Notes: generated by a model not told the origin, from the letters alone. Shown: positions 15,928 to 24,103, counted from the stretch's first letter. The stretch is 47,660 nucleotides of DNA from Thermoplasmata archaeon (GCA_019594195.1 JAFDTP010000002.1:1-47660); one strand, 5' to 3'. Made by a program: numbers and translations.

Positions 15928-17170
15928 TCCCCTCTTTCCAATTTTCTATATATCTTTTCTGTTCTTCAGTCAAACTGTCTATCTCGATACCTTCAGATTC
16001 CAGTTTCATAGATGCTACTTCTTCATCGATGTCTCTAGGTATCGGATGGACTTTTGGTTCTAGACCTTCATTTTTGACTACGTATTCTGCCGATTTCATC
16101 TGGAGAGCAAAACTCATATCCATTATCTCGGCGGGATGACCTTGTCCTGCGGCAAGATTCACCAATCTTCCTTCGGATAGAAGATATAAAGTGCGTCCGT
16201 CTTCCATCTGGTATTCCATGATCTCGTCACGTACCTTTCTTTTAGAGTTGGATAGTTCCTCTAAACTCTCTTTGGATATCTCGTTGTCGAAGTGGCCGGC
16301 GTTAGATAGAACACAGCCGTCTTTAGCTCGTTTTATGGCCTCTTCATACATGGCGTCTTTGCATCCTGTAACCGTAACTACGAAATCAGCTTTTTCTGCG
16401 CCTTCTTTTGTAGGAAGGACTTCAAATCCATCCATCCTGGCTTCTACGGCCTTTACCGGGTCGACCTCTGAAACCATCACATCGGCACCCATCCCTTTAG
16501 CTCTCATAGCGATGCCTCTACCGCACCACCCGTAGCCGACTACAAGAAAACTCTTTCCGCTGATCTGTAAGTTGGTCGCGTTCATTATGCCATCCATGGT
16601 GGACTGTCCTGTTCCGTATCGATTATCGAAAAGATGCTTCATCAGCGCGTCGTTTACTGACATCACAGGAAAACGCAGCGCCCCATCTTTTTCCATTGCC
16701 CTCAATCTGACCACGCCTGTAGTGGTCTCCTCAGCACCTCCAGCGATCCCCTCGATCAGATCTTCTCGTTCAGTGTGTATGAGCGAGATAAGATCGCCTC
16801 CGTCGTCTATTATAACGTCGGGATCATGAGTCAGTGTCTTATTCAAGTTCTCGTAATATTCTTCATCGCTCTGGCCCCTTTTGGCATAGACATCCATACC
16901 ATATTCTTCTCTTAACGCCTCTGCGACCGAATCATCTGTAGAAAGCGGATTGCAGGAAGACATCTTTACATTTGCTCCAGCTTCACTAAGAGAAAGTGCA
17001 AGTATGCCGGTTTTGGCCTCAACGTGTAAAGCCATGGATATGTTTTTACCCTCTAGATATCCCTCTTCAAATATCTCTTCTTTCACCCTCTCTATCACCG
17101 GCATGTGATCGCGAGCCCACTTCAATCTTTTCTTTCCTTTAGCTACTAAATCATCCATGATATCAAACAT
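15923..17170 (-). CDS. ahcY: S-adenosyl-L-homocysteine hydrolase
   Basis: 415 residues, typical for the archaeal and bacterial enzyme. It splits S-adenosylhomocysteine to adenosine and homocysteine with bound NAD, removing the by-product of methylations. Visible motifs are LHVEAKTGIL, IIDDGGDL, EETTTGVVRL, NDALMKHLFDNRYGTGQS, the NAD-binding VVGYGWCGRGIA, and the C-terminal LAAGQGHPAEIMDMSF. It lies 21 bases after the phosphopantothenate synthetase gene, probably in one transcript. Confidence 0.95.
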   Translation of the reverse strand: MFDIMDDLVAKGKKRLKWARDHMPVIERVKEEIFEEGYLEGKNISMALHVEAKTGILALSLSEAGANVKMSSCNPLSTDDSVAEALREEYGMDVYAKRGQSDEEYYENLNKTLTHDPDVIIDDGGDLISLIHTEREDLIEGIAGGAEETTTGVVRLRAMEKDGALRFPVMSVNDALMKHLFDNRYGTGQSTMDGIMNATNLQISGKSFLVVGYGWCGRGIAMRAKGMGADVMVSEVDPVKAVEARMDGFEVLPTKEGAEKADFVVTVTGCKDAMYEEAIKRAKDGCVLSNAGHFDNEISKESLEELSNSKRKVRDEIMEYQMEDGRTLYLLSEGRLVNLAAGQGHPAEIMDMSFALQMKSAEYVVKNEGLEPKVHPIPRDIDEEVASMKLESEGIEIDSLTEEQKRYIENWKEGT

Positions 17171-17191
17171 ACATGGTAAAACAGGTGTATA

Positions 17192-17914
17192 TTATATTTC
17201 TTCGGATAGTGTTCTCAAACGTTCAGACATAAATTCAAGGGCGGCTCTCAAATTCTCACCGTTATCGAACTCTTCCTCGAGTGGCTCCAATTCCATCATA
17301 TTCGGTACAGCTCTGACTATATTGTCCACGATTGTTATATCAGCAGACTTAGAAGTCCTCGAAAGAGGATTCAGATCTATCGTGATCACCTCTTTACCCA
17401 TTTCTTTGAGGGCCTCAGCACGATCACCGTCTTCTAAAGGTACCAGTATCACATCGGATGTGTATATTCCCTCATAGGAACATAGCGCTCTTTTATGATC
17501 TAGTCCGGGTATCTTCTCTTTCGGGTCGAGTCCATAAACTTCTTCTGCACCATTCTGCTCAAGGGCTTTCTGTATCTTGCTCATCCTTTCGTCGGTCCGG
17601 TGAAAGAGGTTCACCTCTATTTTAGAGTCCAATCTCTCAGCGAGTTCGACAATCCCTCCTGGTACGAGAGCAACAACGTTACCATTGACGGATATGACCG
17701 GATTTTCCGCATTCAGCATCCTCTCTACAGCTTTTCTTTCTGCCCTCTCAGCAGTTTCAATGGTCTCTTCGCCGATCAGATAATCGAACATCTCTCCCCT
17801 ACCATGTGCTATAAGACCGGCTTTGGAAGTTATACCTTCTTCGACGCCTTTGACGAGGTCCTCTCGCATCTTTAAAGAGAGATATCTTGGGTGTGACTCA
17901 GGTATATCAGTCAT
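17192..17914 (-). CDS. 4-phosphopantoate-beta-alanine ligase (archaeal phosphopantothenate synthetase)
   Basis: 240 residues. This archaeal enzyme joins 4-phosphopantoate and beta-alanine with ATP, replacing bacterial pantothenate synthetase in coenzyme A synthesis. The N-terminal signature IPESHPRYLSLKMREDLVKG and the nearby GLIAHGRGEMFDYLIGEET are clear, as are VNGNVVALVP and DLNPLSRTSKSADITIVDN. A minus-strand TATA box (GTTATAAATATTG) about 30 bases upstream predicts a leaderless mRNA. Confidence 0.93.
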   Translation of the reverse strand: MTDIPESHPRYLSLKMREDLVKGVEEGITSKAGLIAHGRGEMFDYLIGEETIETAERAERKAVERMLNAENPVISVNGNVVALVPGGIVELAERLDSKIEVNLFHRTDERMSKIQKALEQNGAEEVYGLDPKEKIPGLDHKRALCSYEGIYTSDVILVPLEDGDRAEALKEMGKEVITIDLNPLSRTSKSADITIVDNIVRAVPNMMELEPLEEEFDNGENLRAALEFMSERLRTLSEEI

Positions 17915-17993
17915 ATCATCCGTTTATCGAACGTAACAATATTTATAACATTCGACTAAGAATAAATTATCTATCTTATCGGTGGAGGAGAAA

Positions 17994-18650
17994 ATGAAAG
18001 ACGGCGGATATGCAAAAAAAAGAAATTCACTAGTGGATAACCTGATAAAAAAGGGATATGTGGAGAGTGACAAAGTCGAAAAAGCCATGAGAAAAGTTCC
18101 TAGACATGAATTCGTCCCTGAACGCATACGTGGGCAGGCATATGTAGATTCACCTCAACCGATAGGTAAAGGTCAGACGATATCCGCTCCACATATGGTA
18201 GCGATGATGGTAGAAAATTTAGATCTCGATGAAGGACATCGGGTCCTAGAAATAGGTGGTGGTATGGGATATCACGCAGCGGTGATAGCGGAGATCGTTG
18301 GAGAAAGAGGTGAAGTGTATTCTGTAGAATTTATTGAACCATTGGCAGAGTCAGCTAAAAAAAGAGTGAAAAAAGTAGGATACCAAAATATAAGGATGAT
18401 CAAGGGTGACGGTTCATCTGGCTATCCAAAGGGTGCTCCCTATGACAGGATATCGGTCGCATGTGGCGCCCCAGATATTCCGGACCCATTGATAGAACAA
18501 CTGGTTATTGAGGGAAAGATCTTGATACCGATCGGTAACGAATTTTTCCAGACTCTGATAAAGGCTACCAAAAAAAGAGATAAAAAGATCAAAAAAGAAA
18601 ACCTGGGAGGGGTTCGATTCGTACCCCTAAAAGGTAACCACGGTTTCTGA
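17994..18650 (+). CDS. pcm: Protein-L-isoaspartate O-methyltransferase
   Basis: 218 residues. It methylates damaged isoaspartyl residues with S-adenosylmethionine, starting their repair. Motifs are VPRHEFVP, GQTISAPHMVAMM, the SAM-binding VLEIGGGMGYHAA, and the C-terminal VRFVPLKG. ATG 17994 is preferred over GTG 17982 because GGAGG lies five bases ahead of it. It is convergent with the KaiC-like gene, with two bases between the stops. Its methylation by-product is the substrate of the ahcY product encoded nearby. Confidence 0.94.
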   Translation: MKDGGYAKKRNSLVDNLIKKGYVESDKVEKAMRKVPRHEFVPERIRGQAYVDSPQPIGKGQTISAPHMVAMMVENLDLDEGHRVLEIGGGMGYHAAVIAEIVGERGEVYSVEFIEPLAESAKKRVKKVGYQNIRMIKGDGSSGYPKGAPYDRISVACGAPDIPDPLIEQLVIEGKILIPIGNEFFQTLIKATKKRDKKIKKENLGGVRFVPLKGNHGF

Positions 18651-18657
18651 CGTCAGA
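18646..18657. terminator. 12-bp palindrome across convergent stop codons
   Basis: TCTGACGTCAGA is a perfect palindrome spanning both stop codons of pcm and the convergent ATPase gene. The symmetry is partly forced by opposed TGA stops. It may mark transcript ends, or may be a protein-binding site. Confidence 0.3.
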
Positions 18658-20173
18658 CTATCTGTTTCAACTGTATGTATGGAGAGCCCTTCTCCTGGTC
18701 CGTGACTATAGCATACAAACCGGTCTTTGGCTTGACACCATATATGCAGGGTGTCTTATGTATACTTAAGATGACAAAGTAATTGTCAGCCATATTTTTA
18801 ATATCCTGCGAGAGATTCAGACCGGGTTTGAGTATGCCTATACCAAGGTCTTTTGAATTTTTCGTATTAGCCACTCCGCTCAGAAGCTCTTGGAGGGCCA
18901 TCTCGCCTCCACGCATATATTCTAGCGTGTCAAGAGCATGATAGTCAAGTATGCCTAGCCCTTCATCTCCTCTCAATTCCTTCATGCTCTTATCGTAGAT
19001 CTTCCTGTACTGCTTCTGGTTCTTACCAGCCAAAGCAAGCTTATAAGATTTATCGGTCTGTGATGATAGGTGGTCCACGATCCTGAACTTTTGATTGAAC
19101 ATCTCTTCCGGAACGAAGCGGATCAGATCATCTCTCAGATTTTCTGGGTGTGTACCCCCAGAGAGCACTGAAATCACACCTCTTTTTTGAGATATGAAAT
19201 TCAAAAACAGCGGCCTGATCACCGAGAAAAACTCCTCATTGCTAACATTCTTCTGGACCTCGAAAACGTTGTAACTACCCTCATCAAAACCGCCTCCTAG
19301 AAGGTCATCTAGATCTTCTGTACCGGTGCTGTATTTTTCGTCGGGTGCCTCTATAGGATCCCATCCTTTACCTCCCGAGATGTCCAGTTCATAAGGCTCA
19401 AAACATTTGAATCGCCCGCCTTTCAAAGACATCAGATAAGAAGGCTGACTGATCTCTATGGCTCTCAATTTTTTAAGCATGATCTCTCGGACATCCCTTC
19501 CTTCAAGTTGATATCTGTTCAACTGAACAACACCATCGGCAAGATATTCAAGATTGGGCTGAGATTCCTTTTCCAATATCATTATCAGATTCGTGTTGGA
19601 ATTCTCCACCAAGTCTTTCTGAAGAGTCATAACGAAGGTTTCCTTGTCGATGCCGTATTTATGGGTGATACCTTCTATACTGTCTATAACCAATAGAGGT
19701 CTTTCTGGCAATATATTATCGATCCTGTCATAGATCCTCTTTAAACTAGGTATATCCTTGTCAAGTTGATTTAGACGGGTTCTGTCTACTTCTTCAGGTG
19801 GGCCCTCTTCTCTTATGGTGCTCAAAAACTCTTGTGCTCCCTCTATCTTTTTCTTTTCCTCTTCAGATATAGCCTTACTTTCATCGCTCTCTTCTTTTTC
19901 TTCGTAAACGGCCTGAAGGAAAACCTTACTTGCATCCATCACCTGGGACCTCATCTCTTTTTCTTCTAACCAAGGGAACTGTTTATATAGTGCATCGTCA
20001 GAAACCCTTGTAGAAAGGTAAAAACTCTTATCTTGATCGGCTATATCTTCGATTATTTGAAGACCGAGTGTCGTTTTTCCAGTCCCGGTGTCGCCCTCCA
20101 AAAACATGGAGGACCCGCCTTCTTTCTCCAAGAACTCTCTTATTTCGGTGGGTATGCTTTTTATCATCTTCAT
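18653..20173 (-). CDS. KaiC/GvpD-like RecA-fold ATPase with degenerate second domain
   Basis: 506 residues. Domain 1 has an intact Walker A (GDTGTGKTT from about residue 27) and Walker B (PLLVIDS, about 159-165), then an SYLMSLKGGRFKCF stretch like the end of a KaiC domain. Residues 95-140 are a charged insertion. Domain 2 starts with the KaiC-like STGTEDLDDLLGGGFDEGS (282-300), but its Walker A position reads VQKNVSNEE, so it should not bind ATP normally. The N-terminus (STRVSDDALYKQFPWLEE) recalls GvpD-type P-loop proteins. Its ATG overlaps the stop of the Roadblock gene (ATGA), so the two are probably translated together and may act as a regulatory pair. The exact role is unknown. Confidence 0.75.
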   Translation of the reverse strand: MKMIKSIPTEIREFLEKEGGSSMFLEGDTGTGKTTLGLQIIEDIADQDKSFYLSTRVSDDALYKQFPWLEEKEMRSQVMDASKVFLQAVYEEKEESDESKAISEEEKKKIEGAQEFLSTIREEGPPEEVDRTRLNQLDKDIPSLKRIYDRIDNILPERPLLVIDSIEGITHKYGIDKETFVMTLQKDLVENSNTNLIMILEKESQPNLEYLADGVVQLNRYQLEGRDVREIMLKKLRAIEISQPSYLMSLKGGRFKCFEPYELDISGGKGWDPIEAPDEKYSTGTEDLDDLLGGGFDEGSYNVFEVQKNVSNEEFFSVIRPLFLNFISQKRGVISVLSGGTHPENLRDDLIRFVPEEMFNQKFRIVDHLSSQTDKSYKLALAGKNQKQYRKIYDKSMKELRGDEGLGILDYHALDTLEYMRGGEMALQELLSGVANTKNSKDLGIGILKPGLNLSQDIKNMADNYFVILSIHKTPCIYGVKPKTGLYAIVTDQEKGSPYIQLKQIV

Positions 20174-20556
20174 TTTACAGCCCTCCTAACATCAGAAGCT
20201 TCAAAAAACTCTATTTCAGATATTATCTCTTCCATCTTTCCGATCATCTCCTTTTTTTCATCGATATCTGCAAGAACAGAAAGTACTGTGTTCGAATCTA
20301 CCTCTTTTATCAAAAGAACCGAGTCGTCAGATTCTCCTGTTATGATCTCGGGTTTTCCTTTGTCAAATTCGGAAAAAATCACCTCGTTTGCGCCTAGGAT
20401 CGTTGCAGAGAGAGTACTAAAACTTTCATCGATCCCGTCCTCGTCTAGGAACGAGGCGATCGGTATTCCATTTTTAGAAATCAGAGAGATCGCATTAATA
20501 GCACTTTCCGCACTATACTTTTCAAAAATCTTTTCGATTTCATCTATCGCCTTAAT
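20170..20556 (-). CDS. Roadblock/LC7 domain protein with non-canonical ATT start
   Basis: 128 residues if begun at ATT 20556. The sequence has the Roadblock/LC7 (MglB-like) layout: an N-terminal helix, KNGIPIASFLDEDGIDES, a central helix LSATILGANEVIF, then SDDSVLLIKE, NTVLSVLADI and a C-terminal helix. These proteins regulate small GTPases or other NTPases. Between the in-frame upstream stop and the conserved N-terminus there is no ATG, GTG or TTG. ATT 20556 lies nine bases after AAGGAG. A GTG at 20382 would delete half the domain. A sequencing error at the start codon is the alternative. It is coupled to the KaiC-like ATPase gene by a 4-base overlap. Confidence 0.75.
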   Translation of the reverse strand: MKAIDEIEKIFEKYSAESAINAISLISKNGIPIASFLDEDGIDESFSTLSATILGANEVIFSEFDKGKPEIITGESDDSVLLIKEVDSNTVLSVLADIDEKKEMIGKMEEIISEIEFFEASDVRRAVK

Positions 20557-20623
20557 GTTTACACGCTCCTTTAGTCGACATTTACGTTCTATCGCTAACC
20601 GCTAATAAGTTAAATGGCCTTTA

Positions 20624-20633
20624 GTATTTAAAC
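20624..20633 (-). promoter_or_regulatory. Putative TATA box of the Roadblock-ATPase operon
   Basis: GTTTAAATAC on the minus strand sits in the 97-base gap after the coiled-coil gene. It predicts a transcript start near 20602 and a leader of about 45 bases holding AAGGAG. The Roadblock-ATPase pair can therefore be expressed separately from the genes upstream. Confidence 0.45.
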
Positions 20634-20653
20634 TTTCACGGTTATCGATTCGG

Positions 20654-20881
20654 TCACAGTTCCTCCAATATATCTGTGCTTTTCTTTGTTTTCATCTCTT
20701 TTTTCATATCGGAGACCAAGGATTCATAATATGTTAGGTGTTCTCTGACTGTTTCAAGTTCCTCCTTTAGTTCTTTTTCCCGCTCCTCTAATTCTTTGAT
20801 CCTGCCCCTCAATTCCCAGAATTCCTCCTGGGCCTTCCTGATCTCATCTCTCAGGTTTTTTATCTTTTGCCTCTCAGCCAT
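20654..20881 (-). CDS. Small coiled-coil protein
   Basis: 75 residues, almost entirely predicted coiled coil, rich in E, K, R and L in heptad spacing (for example WELRGRIKELEEREKELKEEL). No other domain is visible. ATG 20881 is chosen over GTG 20888-20890 because AGGTGA lies five bases before it. It directly follows another small coiled-coil gene and precedes the Roadblock-ATPase pair. Function not recognised; an oligomerising or scaffold role is speculation. Confidence 0.6.
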   Translation of the reverse strand: MAERQKIKNLRDEIRKAQEEFWELRGRIKELEEREKELKEELETVREHLTYYESLVSDMKKEMKTKKSTDILEEL

Positions 20882-20890
20882 CAAAGTCAC

Positions 20891-21133
20891 CTACATCCTT
20901 TTCAATTCTTCAGACAGGTCTATATACGCTCCAGATGTGTTCTGGTCGGTCAGATTCATCGAGCGGAGCGCGTCTTCGCACTCCTGTATCCTCTCTTTCA
21001 ACTTTTTACTTTCTTTTTTCAACTCCTTTTTCCTTTTCTTGACCTGCTCGAGCTCTTGTAAAATTTTTTTCTCCCTTTTTTCCCACTTATCTTTTTCTTC
21101 GATGGCCATGAGAGCTTTATCTATATCCACCAC
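20891..21133 (-). CDS. Small coiled-coil protein
   Basis: 80 residues. Residues 10-55 are a very basic and acidic helical stretch (KREKKILQELEQVKKRKKELKK), suited to a coiled coil, followed by a short non-helical tail. It lies 18 bases after csl4 and immediately before the next coiled-coil gene, so it is probably in the csl4 operon. A prefoldin-like helical hairpin is possible but cannot be supported at this length. Function not recognised. Confidence 0.6.
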   Translation of the reverse strand: MVDIDKALMAIEEKDKWEKREKKILQELEQVKKRKKELKKESKKLKERIQECEDALRSMNLTDQNTSGAYIDLSEELKRM

Positions 21134-21151
21134 TTTGACATTCCCCCATGA

Positions 21152-21730
21152 TTATACTTTGCTCTTCAACTTTATCTTACCATAAGCCTTAGATATCTTT
21201 CTACTTTCATAGAGATCACACCTAGGACAATATAACTTACCTTTCTTATATTCCATATCTTTCCGACATTCTGAACAATAACCTTTAACGATACCAAATT
21301 GTTTCCCTATGGTAGAAAGTCTTATAGTCGGTTCAGATTGAACTACTTTGGCTCTGACGATATCTCCAACGAGATATTCGCCCTCTAATTCTTCAGTATA
21401 ATCATCTGATACTTTAGAGATGTGTAGAGAGGCCTCGATATCTTCTTTCACGCCCCGAGATGCGCCTTCCACCATATCTATGCTTAGAACCACCATCGAA
21501 TTCTTCCTGGCCTCGACTACTCCATAGACTATATCCCCCTCTTCGACTTCGACTATCGGATTTACCGGTTCAACTCTTGCCTCTAGATCGTCCTCATCGT
21601 ACTTTACCATGCCCAGATATGATGCATATATCTTGCCTTCATCTTCATAAGTACCTTTACCCGAGAGCCACTCTTCTGCCATACCGACTTCGTCTCCTGG
21701 AAACACGAGCTTTTCTTTATTTTCTGACAT
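21152..21730 (-). CDS. csl4: Exosome RNA-binding subunit Csl4
   Basis: 192 residues in three parts: an N-terminal domain (FPGDEVGMAEEWLSGKGTYE), a central S1/OB RNA-binding domain (GDIVYGVVEARKNSMVVLSI and LHISKVS), and a C-terminal zinc ribbon (CSECRK...CPRCD). Csl4 caps the archaeal exosome and helps recruit RNA and DnaG. ATG 21730 is preferred over 21748. It lies four bases after the methyltransferase stop, and GAGGT formed by the end of that gene is six bases upstream. Confidence 0.92.
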   Translation of the reverse strand: MSENKEKLVFPGDEVGMAEEWLSGKGTYEDEGKIYASYLGMVKYDEDDLEARVEPVNPIVEVEEGDIVYGVVEARKNSMVVLSIDMVEGASRGVKEDIEASLHISKVSDDYTEELEGEYLVGDIVRAKVVQSEPTIRLSTIGKQFGIVKGYCSECRKDMEYKKGKLYCPRCDLYESRKISKAYGKIKLKSKV

Positions 21731-21734
21731 CTTA

Positions 21735-22352
21735 TTACCTCTTAACATTTATTCCAAAGGAAATTATCTCAAAACTTTCTTTCTCCTTCTCGTGGAACTT
21801 GAAGAGATTATCCATTTCAAACTTATATCTTTTTTCCCAAAAAAGACTGTGTCCTCTCTCTTTAATAAACTTTTCCAAAAATCGCACCGTTTCGGCATTG
21901 TGGAGAGTATAAACGGTTTCGGATATTTCAAAAGCTTTCTCTAGAAACGGTAGATCAGCACCTTTCTTTTGAGAGCCGAACGGAGGATTCATCAATACGG
22001 TATCCACACTCGTTTTAAAGTCATCGATATCCTCGATCTTAAAATCGGTTATTTCTGAAAGTGACCACTCCATCGCCTTCTGTCTCGCAATCTTTACAGA
22101 TTCAGGATCGATGTCAACACCGACGACCGATCTAGCTCCTAGATAAGCTGAACCCAAAGCGAATATGCCCGTACCACAACCTAGATCAGCCACATCTTTG
22201 CCCTTGATCCTACGATCGATAAAAGCTTTAAATAAAATGTCTGAGGCGATGGGGGAAGGAGTCGAATACTGCTCCAGACTCGCATCAGGATCTGGATGAG
22301 GAGGTATATCTTCGAGTTTGATCTCTAAATCTTTCTTCTTTATCCGTGTCAT
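21735..22352 (-). CDS. METTL5-like N6-adenine RNA methyltransferase
   Basis: 205 residues, Rossmann-fold methyltransferase of COG2263. The N-terminal LEQYSTPSPIASDIL, the SAM-binding VADLGCGTGIFALGS and the catalytic NPPFGSQ are present. NPPF marks N6-adenine methylation. Human METTL5 modifies 18S rRNA, so a small-subunit rRNA target is likely by homology. It starts one base after the TPR gene stop and abuts csl4, an RNA-processing neighbourhood. Confidence 0.9.
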   Translation of the reverse strand: MTRIKKKDLEIKLEDIPPHPDPDASLEQYSTPSPIASDILFKAFIDRRIKGKDVADLGCGTGIFALGSAYLGARSVVGVDIDPESVKIARQKAMEWSLSEITDFKIEDIDDFKTSVDTVLMNPPFGSQKKGADLPFLEKAFEISETVYTLHNAETVRFLEKFIKERGHSLFWEKRYKFEMDNLFKFHEKEKESFEIISFGINVKR

Positions 22353-22353
22353 T

Positions 22354-23517
22354 TCAATCTACCTTTAGACCTTCACCATCACAAGAAGTGCAAATTCCGC
22401 TTCCCTGGCATACTAGGCAGTTCTTGTTACCGCCACATCTTTGACAATCGCCTGTCCCATCACAAGATGAGCAATCTCCATATCCCTCACATGTTTGACA
22501 ATTGCCGGTACCTGAGCAAACCTTGCATTTCCTGAACCAACCTGTTTTACCCTCTCCGGCACAGTTAGAGCATTCGCCGGTTCCAGAACAGTCATGACAA
22601 TCAGCCGTTCCTTCACAATCTTTGCAGTTTCCGCTCCCACTGCACCTGATACAGTTTCCGCTCCCCTCACAATTTGGGCACTCGCCTGTTCCACCACACT
22701 CCTCACAATCAGGGGCTAACTCCATATCTTTTTGGTATTCCTCTAACTTGTTAGAGATCTCGTCACTTTTGATCTTATCAAAAGCCTCTTTCATAGTGCT
22801 TCTAGCTTCATCTCTCTGATTAAGCTTCCACAGGGTCTCACCCTTTCCAAGCCAAGCCTTGATATTCCTATCATCAAGCTCTAAGATCTTATCATATTTC
22901 TCTGGAACGATTTTATCCTGGGCCTCTTTTAAAAGTTGTTTTATCTTTTTCTCCTTGTTATCGATCTCTGGATCTATCGCTTCCACTCTATCATAGAGCT
23001 CTTTCGCCTTCTCCATTTCCCCTAAGTCGATCAATATATCGGCTTTTTCTGCAAGAAGGGATGCGTTTTCATTAACATCGAGAGCCTTTTCAAGAGAGGA
23101 AAGAGCACGGTCGTGCATACCTCTAGCTTTCAAAGCCCTGTATTTATATTCATGGACTTTCGCCTTATCTTCATATTTCAATGCTTCGTCATATTCCCCT
23201 ATAGCTCCCTTGTTATCCTTTTTTTCTTGTAATATTCTCCCCTTCAAAAAAAATCCATCAAAAGTATTTTCAAGTCGTAGGCTTTTTTTTACCCACTTTT
23301 CAGCCTGATCGAGGCGATCATTATGAAAGCAGAGTAATGACAGTTTCAGATATAACTCAGAATCTTCAAAAGCTAATTTGTAAGGTTTATCAGCCTTTTC
23401 CACTTTTTCCATCAAATCCTCGAGTTCATCAGTCATCTGGATGTTTTCGTCCGGGCTCTCTATATCTAGACTCACATCGGATAACAAATCGTCTATTTTC
23501 TTTACTATCTCTTCCAT
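22354..23517 (-). CDS. TPR protein with 12-fold CxxC (DnaJ zinc-finger-like) C-terminal array
   Basis: 387 residues. Residues 50-260 contain several TPR-like helical repeats (for example ALSSLEKALDVNENASLLAEKAD and AWLGKGETLWKLNQRDEA). Residues 271-379 hold 24 cysteines as 12 CxxC pairs, mostly spaced with period nine as CxxC-x-G-x-G-x, the DnaJ zinc-finger pattern. DnaJ has only four such pairs. One break in the period, GKTGWFRK, occurs at residues 323-330. No J domain is present. It could be a protein-folding or protein-interaction scaffold binding about six metals, which is inference. It heads the operon with the methyltransferase and csl4. Confidence 0.8.
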   Translation of the reverse strand: MEEIVKKIDDLLSDVSLDIESPDENIQMTDELEDLMEKVEKADKPYKLAFEDSELYLKLSLLCFHNDRLDQAEKWVKKSLRLENTFDGFFLKGRILQEKKDNKGAIGEYDEALKYEDKAKVHEYKYRALKARGMHDRALSSLEKALDVNENASLLAEKADILIDLGEMEKAKELYDRVEAIDPEIDNKEKKIKQLLKEAQDKIVPEKYDKILELDDRNIKAWLGKGETLWKLNQRDEARSTMKEAFDKIKSDEISNKLEEYQKDMELAPDCEECGGTGECPNCEGSGNCIRCSGSGNCKDCEGTADCHDCSGTGECSNCAGEGKTGWFRKCKVCSGTGNCQTCEGYGDCSSCDGTGDCQRCGGNKNCLVCQGSGICTSCDGEGLKVD

Positions 23518-23558
23518 TTTATCAGTATCCTTTCAAAAAAAAAGTTAAAATGGTGATT

Positions 23559-23951
23559 TCAGGTACTTCCTCTCTCCCATACCTCATCTGATAACTCGTC
23601 GTATACTGTTTTTTCTTCTTCGACCTCGTTCTCCTTTTCAACCTCTTCTTCAAGTATCTCCCTTACTTTGCTCTCGTTAAGGATCCAATAGTGTATCCTC
23701 CATTTTTTCCCGCTCGGTAGATTCGTAGTTTCTTCTTCTGTCATCAATATATCAAGATCTTCAAGCTGATAGAAGGTATCTCTCTCTTCAGGAGATAGAA
23801 GATTATCGGTTATGGTTTTATCGTAGCCAAACAGATTCATAACTCTCTCCGCCATATCTTCAGCCCGAGTGGGTTCCATATTGGTATCCTCAAGGACGGA
23901 TTCTATAGCCCTTTTAAGGTCCTCAAAAGTTATCCTGCTCACGTGAACCAC
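23559..23951 (-). CDS. Conserved archaeal hypothetical protein, possibly DUF6015-like
   Basis: 130 residues. The N-terminal helical part (ITFEDLKRAIESVLEDTNMEPTRAEDMAERVMNLFGY), a LLSPEERDTFYQLEDLDILMTEEE region and WRIHYWILN resemble a winged-helix fold. The C-terminal 35 residues are acidic. I recall a similar archaeal family but cannot confirm the assignment. The start is uncertain between GTG 23951 and GTG 23942. The leader contains a long hairpin. Confidence 0.6.
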   Translation of the reverse strand: MVHVSRITFEDLKRAIESVLEDTNMEPTRAEDMAERVMNLFGYDKTITDNLLSPEERDTFYQLEDLDILMTEEETTNLPSGKKWRIHYWILNESKVREILEEEVEKENEVEEEKTVYDELSDEVWERGST

Positions 23952-23966
23952 TTAGCATCCTATCGA

Positions 23967-24013
23967 GTAGGGGAACGGATTATGTGTCCTAGCTTACTCT
24001 CCCGGTTCCCTAC
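23967..24013 (-). promoter_or_regulatory. Leader hairpin upstream of the 130-residue gene
   Basis: GTAGGGAACCGG and CCGTTCCCCTAC (minus strand) can pair as 11 base pairs with one bulged C on each side and a loop of about 23 bases. A TATA box (ATTTATATAAG, minus strand 24026-24036) lies just upstream. The predicted start near 24005 falls within the outer stem, so whether the full hairpin is transcribed is uncertain. It may be an RNA leader structure or an operator. Confidence 0.35.
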
Positions 24014-24103
24014 CCTTTATGCATACTTATATAAATAAATCTTCCCCTCACAATGTTTCAACTATTTTCAAGGAGTCACAACACCAAAATATTCATATTG
24101 ATC

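Noticed and set aside
18653..20173. Calling the ATPase a circadian clock KaiC
   Set aside because: The second domain lacks a Walker A motif, and there is no KaiA or KaiB nearby. The family is broad in archaea, so a clock role is unsupported.
20033..20605. Long plus-strand open frame of 190 codons opposite the Roadblock gene
   Set aside because: It is antisense to the Roadblock gene, whose protein has a recognisable domain. The opposite frame is serine-rich and low-complexity, without any motif or ribosome binding site.
23960..24020. tRNA-like pairing near a GGTTCCC sequence
   Set aside because: No cloverleaf can be drawn: there is no anticodon arm and no matching acceptor stem. It is better explained as one long hairpin.
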